55,058 bases of DNA from Woeseiaceae bacterium (GCA_021773055.1 JAJFKV010000027.1:1-55058), one strand, 5' to 3'; positions 45,858 to 54,433 are shown, counted from the stretch's first letter. The notes: generated by a model from the letters alone, not told the origin. A program made the numbers and translations.

Positions 45858-47579
45858 TTAGCACGCAGGACTGTCGGAAAGAGGAGCAATTTGCTCCACG
45901 ACCAACTGCGGATTTTCAATACCTCGAAATTCGTTCACATCCAGCTTATAGGCCAGTTGCACCACGCCACGGTAAGCTGATCCAGCCTGGTTAAATGCGA
46001 TCGCATCCAGGACGCCACCACCTTCTGCCGAACGGACCCTGAGCTTGAGATGATTCTCCCCGACTGTGCGTTGTTCGATCACGGTAAAATCGCCGCTCCA
46101 TAGGGGCTCTGGGAATGCTGATCCCCACGGACCCGCCTCCCGCAACGAACGTGCAAAGCGCAAGTTCAGCGCTGACTCCGGTAACGGGCCATCGGTCACT
46201 ATCGCGCCACTGAAGTCTGCACCCGGGTACAGGCGTTGCATTTGCTGTGCCGCTGATTTTTTGAATTCATCGAGACCGGCGGCGGCGATCGTCAAACCCG
46301 CAGCCATTGCGTGACCACCAAATTTCTCGATAAGACCGGGCTTTACGGTCGCAACTGCCTCAAGCAAATCGCGTATGTGCACGCCCGGAATGGATCGCGC
46401 AGAGCCCTTCAGGAAATGCTCATCTTCGCGTGCGAAGGCGATGACAGGACGATGGCAACGCTCCTTAACGCGCGCAGCGATAAGCCCAACGATTCCCTGG
46501 TGCCAGCCGCTATCGTAAACGCAAACACAGCTCGGCCAGCGCTGCTCACCCAGCCGATCGACGTATTTGAAAGCCTGCTCCCGCATTGTCGCCTCGATAT
46601 CACGGCGTTCGCTATTGATCTGGTCCAGTACGCGCGCGTACTCGCTGGCAGCTTCATCGCTGTCAGTCAGCAGGCACTCAATACCAACGGAAATATCATC
46701 CAGCCGCCCAGCCGCATTAATACGGGGCCCAATCGCAAAACCAAAATCAGCGCTGATGCAGCGACTCAACGAGCGACCGGTTTGCTGCATCAGTGCCTTG
46801 ATCCCGGGTACGGCATGTCCAGCACGAATCCTTGCCAGACCCTGCTGCACAAGGACTCGATTATTATGATCCAGTGGCACCACATCGGCGACTGTCCCGA
46901 GCGCCACAAGATCCAGATAGCGCGCCGGAATTTTCGCCGCGCCGGTCTGCCCTGCATCTTCAAGCATGCGCCCAATTCGAGCCATCAGATAAAAGGCCAC
47001 ACCGACACCGGCCAGGTTACGGCTTGGGAAAACGCTGCCGTTGAGATTCGGATTGACGATAACCTCGGCGGCGGGAAGCTCATTTCCTGGTAGATGATGA
47101 TCTGTGACCAGTACCTTGATACCCAGCTCATTCGCCCTGGCGACGCCGTCAACACTGGAAACACCATTATCTACAGTAATCAGCAACTGCGGCGACCGCT
47201 CTGCCGCGACATCGACGATCTCAGGCGTTAGCCCGTAGCCGAATTCGAAGCGATTGGGTACCAGGTATTCGACATTCTTGAAACCGAATTCGCGAAGACA
47301 CCGCAGTACGAGCGCCGTACTCGTTGCGCCATCAACGTCAAAATCACCGACGACAATAATTCGCTCGCTGCGATTGGAAATTGCCAGGCTCGCGGCAACA
47401 TCGATATTCTCGAGCGCACTCACTGGCGCCAGCTGCGCAAGCCCGTAGTCAAGCTCAGTGGCTGTCGTCAGTCCGCGCATGGCGAAGAGTCGCGCATGCA
47501 ACGGGTCAATGTTGCCGAGACCCTCAATAGCGGACTGCGGTGGATTTGGTCGGCACAGGACAGGTCTGACAGCTTTCAT
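45858..47579 (-). CDS. recJ: Single-stranded-DNA-specific exonuclease RecJ
   Basis: 573 residues. DHH motifs are VGDFDVDGATSTAL (about 77-90), TVDNGVSS and TDHHLPGNELP, with GHAMAAGLTI in the DHHA1 region. An OB-like C-terminal domain follows to residue 560. RecJ degrades 5'-ended single strands in recombination and mismatch repair. It overlaps the RpfE-like gene by 4 bases (ATGA) and is followed by prfB after about 48 bases. Confidence 0.96.
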   Translation of the reverse strand: MKAVRPVLCRPNPPQSAIEGLGNIDPLHARLFAMRGLTTATELDYGLAQLAPVSALENIDVAASLAISNRSERIIVVGDFDVDGATSTALVLRCLREFGFKNVEYLVPNRFEFGYGLTPEIVDVAAERSPQLLITVDNGVSSVDGVARANELGIKVLVTDHHLPGNELPAAEVIVNPNLNGSVFPSRNLAGVGVAFYLMARIGRMLEDAGQTGAAKIPARYLDLVALGTVADVVPLDHNNRVLVQQGLARIRAGHAVPGIKALMQQTGRSLSRCISADFGFAIGPRINAAGRLDDISVGIECLLTDSDEAASEYARVLDQINSERRDIEATMREQAFKYVDRLGEQRWPSCVCVYDSGWHQGIVGLIAARVKERCHRPVIAFAREDEHFLKGSARSIPGVHIRDLLEAVATVKPGLIEKFGGHAMAAGLTIAAAGLDEFKKSAAQQMQRLYPGADFSGAIVTDGPLPESALNLRFARSLREAGPWGSAFPEPLWSGDFTVIEQRTVGENHLKLRVRSAEGGGVLDAIAFNQAGSAYRGVVQLAYKLDVNEFRGIENPQLVVEQIAPLSDSPAC

Positions 47580-48550
47580 GCGTCGCGTGATTCCTCAAGT
47601 AATCGTGAACTGCGGCGCCACACGCGCACAGCGTGGGAGCGACGAATATGGGCGCGTATGCCATCACGGAACAATATTGTCACGCTGCTGAGACGCCCCG
47701 ATTGCAATGCGTCTCGTAATTCCGCGAGACAGGACTCCAGTAGCTCTGGCCTGTCATCAAATTCAGGCGTCTCTGCTATGAACCCTGCCACCGACTCCTC
47801 AATACACGCATCGATACTGCCGAGCCATGGCTCCGCGACACCGGTTGCGGAATACCAGTAACCGGTCAACAACGCGTCATCTGAGAACAACGGAGGCTGC
47901 GCACGTGTGGTTTTTTCAGGAGCCGTTCCACCGCCCCATAACCATAGCGAGTTGATAGGGAGCTGCCCATCCGCTTCCCGCGCAAAATTTACTTCGTGCT
48001 CGTGCAACGCCATTTCGATTTCGCTGTGCAGATTCCGGTGTTTCGCCGTGTCGTCGCCCGAGGGCAAAAACTCGTCCGGCTTCTGCTGATCGACAACATA
48101 GGCTGGCAGCGTCGCTGTCGCGATGGGGTTTCTTGAGCTGAGATAACCGTACGAACCCAAGCGGGTAAACCCATACTCCGTGCCAATTGCGAGTGTCGCC
48201 TGTAGATGATTGAACAAAGCCCGCATCTCACCGGCTGCGACACCAGCACGACGCAACTCATGCAGACACAGATGATCGAGGCGCGCCTCCAGATACACGG
48301 GATCAGCAGCAGCAATCCAGTTGGCCGGTCGATCGCCGGTTTGTCCCCACATCCTCAGCGCAGCAAAGCCGCGCAGAGGATAAGGCAGACCTGTTTCCCG
48401 GACGATTCTCGCCAGAAGTTCTTTCGGTCCGTTCTCGCGTGTCAGATCTGACTGCGCCAACCACGTTTTCAACGCGGAGTTTTGCAGGCGGCCGTTAGCG
48501 ACGGGTGGCAGTACAACCACCGCGGCATTTTTGTCATATGATGCGTTCAT
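47576..48550 (-). CDS. RpfE-like conserved protein
   Basis: 324 residues with no signal peptide or membrane segment. The motif INSLWLWGGG near residue 217 and the LLxGYWYSATGV-like segment LLTGYWYSAT match the family that includes Xanthomonas RpfE, often mis-annotated as phosphoglycerate mutase. In Xanthomonas rpfE is also next to recJ in the rpf cluster, which supports this call. The biochemical function is unknown. The gene is coupled to recJ through a 4-base overlap. Confidence 0.65.
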   Translation of the reverse strand: MNASYDKNAAVVVLPPVANGRLQNSALKTWLAQSDLTRENGPKELLARIVRETGLPYPLRGFAALRMWGQTGDRPANWIAAADPVYLEARLDHLCLHELRRAGVAAGEMRALFNHLQATLAIGTEYGFTRLGSYGYLSSRNPIATATLPAYVVDQQKPDEFLPSGDDTAKHRNLHSEIEMALHEHEVNFAREADGQLPINSLWLWGGGTAPEKTTRAQPPLFSDDALLTGYWYSATGVAEPWLGSIDACIEESVAGFIAETPEFDDRPELLESCLAELRDALQSGRLSSVTILFRDGIRAHIRRSHAVRVWRRSSRLLEESRDA

Positions 48551-48562
48551 TGATGAGCGCAG

Positions 48563-48949
48563 ATGGTAAGGGAAGCGCGTTTGAAATTCACAAGAGAATT
48601 ACCAGGCACCTTGACCGTGCGTAACGTTGCTGCGGAGGGTATCCGTATCAATGACCAATGGTGGTCGAAAACGGTCGCTTTGACGCCTGACGAAATTATT
48701 GCGCCGTGGGATATAGTACCGCTGGCTGAACTGACGGAAAACGATTTTTCTGCGTTGTTGGACCGATCACCCGAGCTTGTCATTGTTGGCAGCGGTGCAA
48801 AAAGTGTATTTCCGCCGCGAGAATTGATGTTCGCCTTCGCACGCCGGGGTGTGGGGCTAGAGGTCATGGATACCGCCGCCGCGGCAAGAACTTTCAACGT
48901 TCTGGCCGTCGAAGGCCGACACGTAGTGGCAGTCCTATACCCACTGTAG
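48563..48949 (+). CDS. Mth938/XCC1710 domain protein
   Basis: About 128 residues from the ATG at 48563, or 122 from a TTG at 48581 that has AAGGGAAG in front and gives MKFTRELPG, the usual family start. Conserved parts are IRINDQWW, ELVIVGSGAKSVFPPRE and VEVMDTAAAARTFNVLAVEGR (VMDTAAAARTFNVL, EGR). It is a small alpha/beta protein related to the respiratory complex assembly factor NDUFAF3/Mth938. It is divergent from the RpfE-like gene by 12 bases, and its TAG lies inside a palindrome shared with the rpoS end. Confidence 0.87.
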   Translation: MVREARLKFTRELPGTLTVRNVAAEGIRINDQWWSKTVALTPDEIIAPWDIVPLAELTENDFSALLDRSPELVIVGSGAKSVFPPRELMFAFARRGVGLEVMDTAAAARTFNVLAVEGRHVVAVLYPL

Positions 48950-48965
48950 GAGCGCGCGCTCCTAC
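48946..48965. repeat. 20-base perfect palindrome at the Mth938 / rpoS junction
   Basis: GTAGGAGCGC joined to GCGCTCCTAC without a spacer. It contains the stop codons of both convergent genes, and CTGTAGGAGCGCGC here matches the REP-like sequence at 38365-38378. It could act as a two-way transcript end or REP-type element; no T-run follows on either strand, so a Rho-independent terminator is not supported. Confidence 0.5.
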
Positions 48966-49801
48966 CAATCCAGGATTGTGTCGCTCGAAATGCCGTCGTT
49001 TTCCATCATCGTGCGTAAGTTTTTCAATGCGTCGAGCTGAATCTGGCGAACGCGTTCGCGTGTCACACCAATCTCATTTCCGATTTGCTCCAGCGTGGCC
49101 CGCCGATAACCGTGCAAACCAAAGCGTCGTTCCAGCACGGCCCGTTGCTTTTCGCTGAGCTCACCAACCCAGTGCTCGACGATATTGTTCATCGCCTCCT
49201 TCTGCACACGACAAGATGGCTCAGCATCGCGTTTCGCACGCAACATATCGACCGGGCTACTACCCTCATCGTCACCGGGTGAGGCACGCAGTGTGACCCG
49301 CAGATGCAGGCCCATAAGCCGCTCGACATCAGCCACATCGCGTTCCAGATAGGTCGCAATATCGGCATTTGTTGGCGCAACCGAGCTATTCTGTCGCAGG
49401 TGGCGCGCAGCACGCAGACAAGTATTGATGTCCTTGATGACATGAATTGGCAATCGTACGGTTCGCGATTGATTCATGATGGCGCGCTCGATTGTTTGCC
49501 GTATCCACCACGTCGCATAGGTCGAAAATCGAAACCCTCGCTCGGGATCAAATTTCTTGACAGCGTGAATCAGGCCGAGGTTCCCCTCTTCGATCAGATC
49601 GAGCAACGGCAGGCCCCGATTGAGATAACGACGGGATATTTTTACGACTAGGCGAAGATTACTTTCAATCATCCGCTGTCGCGCCGGCTCGTCGCCGATT
49701 TGCACAAGCCGGGCGTAGTACTTTTCTTCGTCCGCACTCAGGAGTGGCGAGATGCCAATCTCGTCAAGGTATTGTCGCGTCGGGTCGAGCAGTTGCCCCA
49801 C
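48962..49801 (-). CDS. rpoS: RNA polymerase sigma factor RpoS
   Basis: 279 residues with a GTG start and a run of six G residues 8 bases before it. Region 2 has IEEGNLGLIHAVKKFDPERG and FRFSTYATWWIRQTIERAIM; region 3 starts VRLPIHVIKDIN; region 4.2 has TLEQIGNEIGVTRERVRQIQ. It lacks the roughly 50-residue region 1.1 of E. coli RpoS and starts almost at region 1.2 (PTRQYLDEIG). The nlpD-rpoS order supports RpoS over RpoH or RpoD-type factors. The gene and nlpD share one reading frame with 21 sense codons between them. Confidence 0.94.
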   Translation of the reverse strand: MGQLLDPTRQYLDEIGISPLLSADEEKYYARLVQIGDEPARQRMIESNLRLVVKISRRYLNRGLPLLDLIEEGNLGLIHAVKKFDPERGFRFSTYATWWIRQTIERAIMNQSRTVRLPIHVIKDINTCLRAARHLRQNSSVAPTNADIATYLERDVADVERLMGLHLRVTLRASPGDDEGSSPVDMLRAKRDAEPSCRVQKEAMNNIVEHWVGELSEKQRAVLERRFGLHGYRRATLEQIGNEIGVTRERVRQIQLDALKNLRTMMENDGISSDTILDW

Positions 49802-49864
49802 TTCTTTTACCCCCCAATTTGCAAGGCGGACTGCGGGGACATCAAGGCTCAGTAGCGTATCGAT

Positions 49865-50548
49865 TTATCTCGCTGACAAGTACTGTCGCGGGTCAACCGG
49901 CTTGCCATTGCGTCTGATCTCAAAATGCAGTCGCGGCTTACGTTCCGGCCCCTCACCCATGGTCGCTATCTTCTGGCCTTTTTTTATTTGATCGCCTTCT
50001 TTGGCCAGCAGCGACGCGTTGTACCCGTAGGCACTCAGGTAGGTGTCGTTGTGTTTGAGGATAATAAGCTGGCCATAACCAATCAGTCCACTACCCGCAT
50101 AGACGACCCGACCGGATGCCGCAGCGTAAATGGGCTGCCCCGCCTTGCCGTTAATTAAAACACCGGTTCCAGTACCGGGTTTTGCGCCAAATTTGATATC
50201 GATACGCCCCTGGGTGGGCCAGGACCACTTCGGCGATGGCTGCGACGGGATGGATGGCAACGGATTGGTTTCGCGCCTCGTTCTCGTATTTGATGGCGTC
50301 GAGCGACGCGTGGACGCCGCAGTTCCATGCAAGTGGAGGACCTGGCCCGGGTAGATCAGGGAGCCATCGCCGAGGCGATTCCAGCGAGCGATATCCTGGG
50401 TGCTTTTGCCATAGCGCCACGAAATCGAAAACAGCGTTTCGCCCTTGCGCACAATGTGGGTTTGCGGATTATCCCGCCAGGACGAGTGCGAACCACAGGC
50501 TGTGACAAATAGCAGCAACGTGAGCGCTGTTAACAGGCGCAGCGTCAT
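49865..50548 (-). CDS. nlpD: NlpD family lipoprotein, LysM plus degenerate LytM domain
   Basis: 227 residues from the ATG at 50548, which overlaps the yqaA stop as ATGA. A lipobox ends in LFVTAC at about residue 18. A LysM domain (IVRKGETLFSISWRYGKS to IYPGQVLHL) binds peptidoglycan. The LytM/M23 domain (about 105-220) lacks the zinc ligands: GVLING replaces the first His/Asp site and SAYGYN replaces the second, while LHFEIRRNG remains. Such proteins activate amidases at division instead of cutting peptidoglycan themselves. Confidence 0.92.
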   Translation of the reverse strand: MTLRLLTALTLLLFVTACGSHSSWRDNPQTHIVRKGETLFSISWRYGKSTQDIARWNRLGDGSLIYPGQVLHLHGTAASTRRSTPSNTRTRRETNPLPSIPSQPSPKWSWPTQGRIDIKFGAKPGTGTGVLINGKAGQPIYAAASGRVVYAGSGLIGYGQLIILKHNDTYLSAYGYNASLLAKEGDQIKKGQKIATMGEGPERKPRLHFEIRRNGKPVDPRQYLSAR

Positions 50549-51150
50549 TGTCCACGCATCATCAACCACGCAATCACAATCGCCGAAACCAAGACGACTG
50601 CCCAGCCAATGCGCTCAACGTGTTTTGCCAGCCCGTCTTCGAAACTTTGTCCCCCGGCCCGAACGAGACCTGCGACCAGAAAGAAGCGTCCTGCGCGGCC
50701 TATCAGCGACGCAATCAGGAAGCCCGGCAGGTTGAGGACCGCGACGCCGGCCGCGATCGTAAAGACCTTGTAAGGAATAGGCGAAAATCCGGCGACAAAG
50801 ACAACCAGGACGCCGTAGTCGTCGAACCAGCTGCGGCTGGTCTGATAAGCACCCCAATAATGCGACTGCCGGAGCCACGGCTCGATGCTGTCGAACAAGC
50901 CGTAGCCAATGCCGTACCCAGCCAGTCCACCGAGCACCGAAAACAGGGTCGCGATCGTCGCCAGTCGTATCCAGCGATCACGCGCGGCGAGAACCATTGG
51001 TGCCAGCATGACATCGACAGGAATGGGGAAAAACGAAGACTCGGCAAAACTCATCGCGCCGAGATAGCGCTCCGCATGCCGGTGACGGGACCATTGCAAA
51101 ACACGTTCATAGACGGGTGCGAACAGCTTCATATCACTCGAAACACTCAT
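50545..51150 (-). CDS. YqaA family DedA-like membrane protein
   Basis: 201 residues. YLGAMSFAESSFFPIPVDVMLAP is the SNARE-associated/DedA motif, given here as SFAESSFFPIPVD and MLAPMVLAA. About five helices follow; GFSPIPYKVFTIAAG is the second conserved loop with proline. DedA-type proteins are thought to flip polyprenyl or phospholipid carriers. The start may be at 51150 or six codons later (51132); neither has a strong ribosome-binding site. A perfect palindrome stands directly upstream. Confidence 0.88.
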   Translation of the reverse strand: MSVSSDMKLFAPVYERVLQWSRHRHAERYLGAMSFAESSFFPIPVDVMLAPMVLAARDRWIRLATIATLFSVLGGLAGYGIGYGLFDSIEPWLRQSHYWGAYQTSRSWFDDYGVLVVFVAGFSPIPYKVFTIAAGVAVLNLPGFLIASLIGRAGRFFLVAGLVRAGGQSFEDGLAKHVERIGWAVVLVSAIVIAWLMMRGQ

Positions 51151-51152
51151 AA

Positions 51153-51175
51153 ATTAAAGTATAATTTACTTTAAT
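51153..51175. promoter_or_regulatory. Perfect AT-rich palindrome upstream of yqaA
   Basis: ATTAAAGTA, five bases, TACTTTAAT: a 9-base perfect inverted repeat ending 2 bases before the yqaA start codon, in a 55-base AT-rich gap that also holds no ribosome-binding site. It may be an operator or an RNA hairpin that controls yqaA or ends the pcm message. The local base composition is clearly more AT-rich than its surroundings. Confidence 0.4.
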
Positions 51176-51205
51176 ATCTACTTGTAATCGATTGTTTTTT
51201 ATATC

Positions 51206-51868
51206 TTATTTACCTTGAACTAATGGAACGAAACTTACCGATCCCAATGATACTTGCTCAAAGCGATCCGGATGATTTACGACCATCGTAAGATCCTGCT
51301 GGCCTTTTGGTCCGATAGGAATAATGAGGCGTCCGCCCGGCGCAAGTTGTTGCAGCAGTTTCTGCGGCATTGACGAAGCCGCTGCTGTCACGATGATGCC
51401 ATCATAGGGGCCATACTTGGACCACCCCTCCCAGCCATCACCCGGCCTGGACTGGACGTTGTAGATATCGAGATCCCGGAGTCGCTGGCGGGTCTTTTTG
51501 AGCAACTCCGGAATGCGTTCAACCGTGTAGATTTTTTTCACCAACGGCGCAAGAACCGCCGTCTGGTAACCACAACCCGTGCCAATTTCCAGCACCTTTT
51601 CACCCTCAAATCCGGCCAGCAGCGCCTCGGTCATACGGGCAACGATGAACGGCTGGCTAATCGTTTGCCCCAACCCGATAGGCAGTGCCGTGTCTTCGTA
51701 CGCGCGGCTGGCCAATGCCTCATCGACGAACAGATGCCGTGGGACGTTTCTGATTTGATTCAACACTGCTTCGGACCTGATGCCCTGGTCCATCAGTCGC
51801 TGCACCAGGCGGTCCCGCGTCCGCGCGGAGGTCATGCCTATGCCCTGCCGTGATGCGGGTGTAGACAC
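51206..51868 (-). CDS. pcm: Protein-L-isoaspartate O-methyltransferase
   Basis: 220 residues with a GTG start that touches the surE TGA. Family motifs are [19 protein letters not shown] and the SAM site [16 protein letters not shown], followed by GDGWEGW and GRLIIPIG. It methylates isoaspartyl residues in aged proteins to start their repair. The surE-pcm-nlpD-rpoS order is classical, here with yqaA inserted before nlpD. Confidence 0.96.
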   Translation of the reverse strand: MSTPASRQGIGMTSARTRDRLVQRLMDQGIRSEAVLNQIRNVPRHLFVDEALASRAYEDTALPIGLGQTISQPFIVARMTEALLAGFEGEKVLEIGTGCGYQTAVLAPLVKKIYTVERIPELLKKTRQRLRDLDIYNVQSRPGDGWEGWSKYGPYDGIIVTAAASSMPQKLLQQLAPGGRLIIPIGPKGQQDLTMVVNHPDRFEQVSLGSVSFVPLVQGK

Positions 51869-52615
51869 TCAGCTGATCCCCAACCAGTCAGACAGATCGT
51901 CGATGGCACTGTATCTCGTCAGATCGACCTTCAGCGGTGTGACGGATGCGAACCCCTGCCCAACAGCATAGAAATCCGTGCCCTCTCCCGCATCCTGACC
52001 CTCCCCGGCAGGGCCAACCCAGTAGATCGGCCGTCCATAAGGGTCTGTGTCCTTCAGGATCTGCTCGGATTTGTGGCGAAACCCCAGTCGTGTCGCCTGA
52101 ATTCCCCTCAGCTTAGCAATCTCAATGTCGGGTACATTGAGATTGAGCACGACATCGGACGCCAATGGCGCCCGTTCAATTTTTTGTACCAGTTCACTCG
52201 CAATGGCAGCTGCCGTCTCGAAATGCTGCAACTCATTGCCGACCAGAGACACCGCAATAGTGGGTAAACCGAGAAAACGCCCCTCCATTGCGGCCGCGAC
52301 GGTACCCGAATAAATAACGTCATCACCCAGATTGGCACCGTGATTAATACCTGACACAACGAGATCAGGTTCAAAATCGAGAAATCCTGTGACCGCAAGG
52401 TGCACACAATCCGACGGCGTGCCGTCGACTTTGTAGCGATTCGGGGCAACTTCCGAAACTCGCAGTGGCACTTTCAGGGTCAGCGAATTACTCGCGGCCG
52501 AACGATTTCGGTCCGGGGCAATCACTACAACGTCAGCAACTTTTTCAAGCGCCGCCGTCAGAACATTGATGCCCGTAGCGAGGTAGCCGTCATCGTTACT
52601 TACGAGGATTTTCAT
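51869..52615 (-). CDS. surE: 5'-nucleotidase SurE
   Basis: 248 residues. LVSNDDGYLATGI holds the metal-binding D8/D9-type residues, and VSGINHGANLGDDVIYSGTV is the second signature. SurE removes phosphate from nucleoside monophosphates and short polyphosphates in stationary phase. pcm follows directly. In many relatives truD lies immediately upstream on the same strand; here an Smr gene on the other strand and a decayed regulator intervene. Confidence 0.96.
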   Translation of the reverse strand: MKILVSNDDGYLATGINVLTAALEKVADVVVIAPDRNRSAASNSLTLKVPLRVSEVAPNRYKVDGTPSDCVHLAVTGFLDFEPDLVVSGINHGANLGDDVIYSGTVAAAMEGRFLGLPTIAVSLVGNELQHFETAAAIASELVQKIERAPLASDVVLNLNVPDIEIAKLRGIQATRLGFRHKSEQILKDTDPYGRPIYWVGPAGEGQDAGEGTDFYAVGQGFASVTPLKVDLTRYSAIDDLSDWLGIS

Positions 52616-52666
52616 TTTGTGTTGGACGGTTAGGCTCGTGATATAAGAACGCGCTCACTATACTTA

Positions 52667-53230
52667 ATGTTCACCGCGCACCATAGCCTCAAAGACATAA
52701 CCTTGACCGACGAAGACACAGAAGCGTTTCGAAATGCGATGTCTGGCGCAAAGCCGCTCAAGGCTGACGATCGTGTGCCGACAGATAAACCAAAACCCAA
52801 GCCGAGAGCGAAATTCAGGCGTGCAGACGAATCCGCTGTGCTCGCCGAGAGCCTGGATGACGATATAGACACTGTTGAGCAGCACTCCGGCGGCGCCCTG
52901 CGCTTCAACCGCCAGCACGTCGGCCGTCGTACAATGCGCAAACTGGCTCGCGGTGGCTACAGCGTGCAGGCCGAAATAGACCTGCACGGCATGACGCTCG
53001 CAGAAGCCAAGCCGCGGCTACGGGATTTTATCCAGTACAGCGCAGGGCAAGATCACCTCTGCGTGCGAGTCGTTCATGGAAAGGGCCTGGGCTCCGGCGA
53101 ACGCGGACCGGTGCTGAAAAGTGCTGTTAATTCCTGGTTGCGCCGCTGGGATAACGTCATTGCGTTTGTTTCGACCCGACAGGTTGACGGCGGAACCGGG
53201 GCTATATACGTCTTGCTGCAGCGCGATTAG
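52667..53230 (+). CDS. Smr-domain protein
   Basis: 187 residues. An N-terminal charged region (1-100) precedes the Smr domain with IDLHGMTLAEAKPRLRDFI, VRVVHGKGLGSGERGP and GGTGAIYVLLQRD. Smr domains are DNA or RNA endonucleases related to the C-terminus of MutS2; stand-alone forms such as SmrA and SmrB act on nucleic acids, the latter on collided ribosomes' mRNA. The LDLHG histidine and HGKG glycine-rich loop are both present. The gene is divergent from surE by 51 bases and its stop overlaps the decayed regulator's stop. Confidence 0.88.
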   Translation: MFTAHHSLKDITLTDEDTEAFRNAMSGAKPLKADDRVPTDKPKPKPRAKFRRADESAVLAESLDDDIDTVEQHSGGALRFNRQHVGRRTMRKLARGGYSVQAEIDLHGMTLAEAKPRLRDFIQYSAGQDHLCVRVVHGKGLGSGERGPVLKSAVNSWLRRWDNVIAFVSTRQVDGGTGAIYVLLQRD

Positions 53231-53420
53231 CGCGCGCTATCGACCAGGCCAGCGATACAGGTCAACTCTTCGACGTGTCCCGCAATTGCTATTCTGCCGG
53301 CCTTGGTAAGGCCGGCCCACATTCGCTCACATCCAGTGCATCGTGAAGTACCTGGAAATCGGCCTCCTCCAGCGGCGTCAGGAAAGCGCAGATTTTCAGA
53401 CGATTATGAGGCGCTGCCCT
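53227..53420 (-). pseudogene. Decayed winged-helix (MarR/ArsR-like) regulator
   Basis: Between truD and the smr gene, the minus strand holds two out-of-frame pieces of one family. Directly after the truD stop the frame reads RLKICAFLTPLEEADF then QVLHDALDVSE, the N-terminal helix-turn-helix of small winged-helix regulators. A second frame reads LTKAGRIAIAGHVEEL and ends SAR before TAA at 53229-53227, the C-terminus of the same family. The middle (about 35-40 residues of the wing) and a start codon are missing. This reads as a deletion remnant. A perfect stem (GCCGGCCTT/AAGGCCGGC, 53296-53316) is coding sequence of the second piece. Confidence 0.7.
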
Positions 53421-54422
53421 TCAGCTAAGGTTCCGCGCGTCAGTTGCTGTGACAATTTCACGCAGGACCGATGTTGCGAAAGCGCCGCGCGTCAATCCAA
53501 ATGTGAGTATCAATGCTTCATCATCGAGCTGCCATTGCAGCTCGATGACTCTTAGCCTCAGGCTTCGGCGCGACGGTTTCACTCTCGCTTTGCTAAGCGC
53601 TCGCAGCCAATTATCGTGGCCCGGCGGCGCCGCGTCGGCGGCGGAACCATCGCCCCACAACAACTCGGTCGGATGTATGTCCAGAACAGCGCAGCGCTCT
53701 CGCAATTCATCATCGGCATCCTCAACATCAAACACGCTGCCAGAGCCGTCCAGGTTGGCTACCTCTCCCGCAACGAGCTTATTCCAGGACTTATCGGCAA
53801 CACGCGCGGCGAGCAACTCATTGAACATGTAAGAGCGTGCAGTCGAAATCGCGATACTGCGCTTGTGGCGTGGCAGTCGCTTGCCCGCGGCCCAACTGTT
53901 TGCCAAGTCAATATTGCCGGCATCACGACCAAACCGCTGCTCGCCGAAATAGTTCGGCACACCCACTTCCCTGATCCGCTGTAGCCGCTCAACTAAATAG
54001 GGCTCAGACCCCTTTGTCGGGCCGCGCAAAACTATCCGAAAATGGTTGTTGCGATGCGCTCCGCGGCGCAGTTTTCGTGCATTTCGACTGACTTCCAGAA
54101 TAGCGGCGCCGTCGACATCGAACGCCACCCAATCGGGCTGATTCCAGCGCGGTACGCTAAACCATTGGCGGGTAACGGCATGACGGTCCTTGAGGCCCGA
54201 ATAACCGACCTCTCTGGCGGCTACGTCCGCGAAACCGGCCAGTTGTCGAGCGAGCCACTCTGTGTTGGTGCCGGTTTTCTCGACATACAGGTAGTCATGC
54301 TCGCCGTCTCCAGAGAGCTCGAAACCAAGTTCTTCGGTGACGTCAAAGTCGTCGGGCTGTGCGCGAATAATTGCCGCAAATAGCGGCGCCCCGTGCGCGC
54401 GGGTCCAGGCAGGTAAGGACAT
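53421..54422 (-). CDS. truD: tRNA pseudouridine(13) synthase TruD
   Basis: 333 residues. The catalytic aspartate is D79 in GYSGLKDRHAVTRQWF, and VPNYFGEQRFGRDAGNIDLA is a TruD signature (VPNYFGEQRFG and RDAGN). It converts U13 of tRNA-Glu to pseudouridine. It starts 11 bases after the ftsB stop. Many relatives carry ispD and ispF between ftsB and truD; they are absent here. Confidence 0.95.
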   Translation of the reverse strand: MSLPAWTRAHGAPLFAAIIRAQPDDFDVTEELGFELSGDGEHDYLYVEKTGTNTEWLARQLAGFADVAAREVGYSGLKDRHAVTRQWFSVPRWNQPDWVAFDVDGAAILEVSRNARKLRRGAHRNNHFRIVLRGPTKGSEPYLVERLQRIREVGVPNYFGEQRFGRDAGNIDLANSWAAGKRLPRHKRSIAISTARSYMFNELLAARVADKSWNKLVAGEVANLDGSGSVFDVEDADDELRERCAVLDIHPTELLWGDGSAADAAPPGHDNWLRALSKARVKPSRRSLRLRVIELQWQLDDEALILTFGLTRGAFATSVLREIVTATDARNLS

Positions 54423-54433
54423 GGGTGATTCTG

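Noticed and set aside
46311..47093. A 260-codon plus-strand frame opposite recJ
   Set aside because: Shadow of recJ, which has all DHH motifs; no ribosome-binding site or domain supports the opposite frame.
53296..53316. Perfect GC-rich hairpin that looks like a terminator between the smr gene and truD
   Set aside because: No T-run follows on either strand, and the bases read as coding sequence of the decayed regulator (A-G-L-T-K-A-G).
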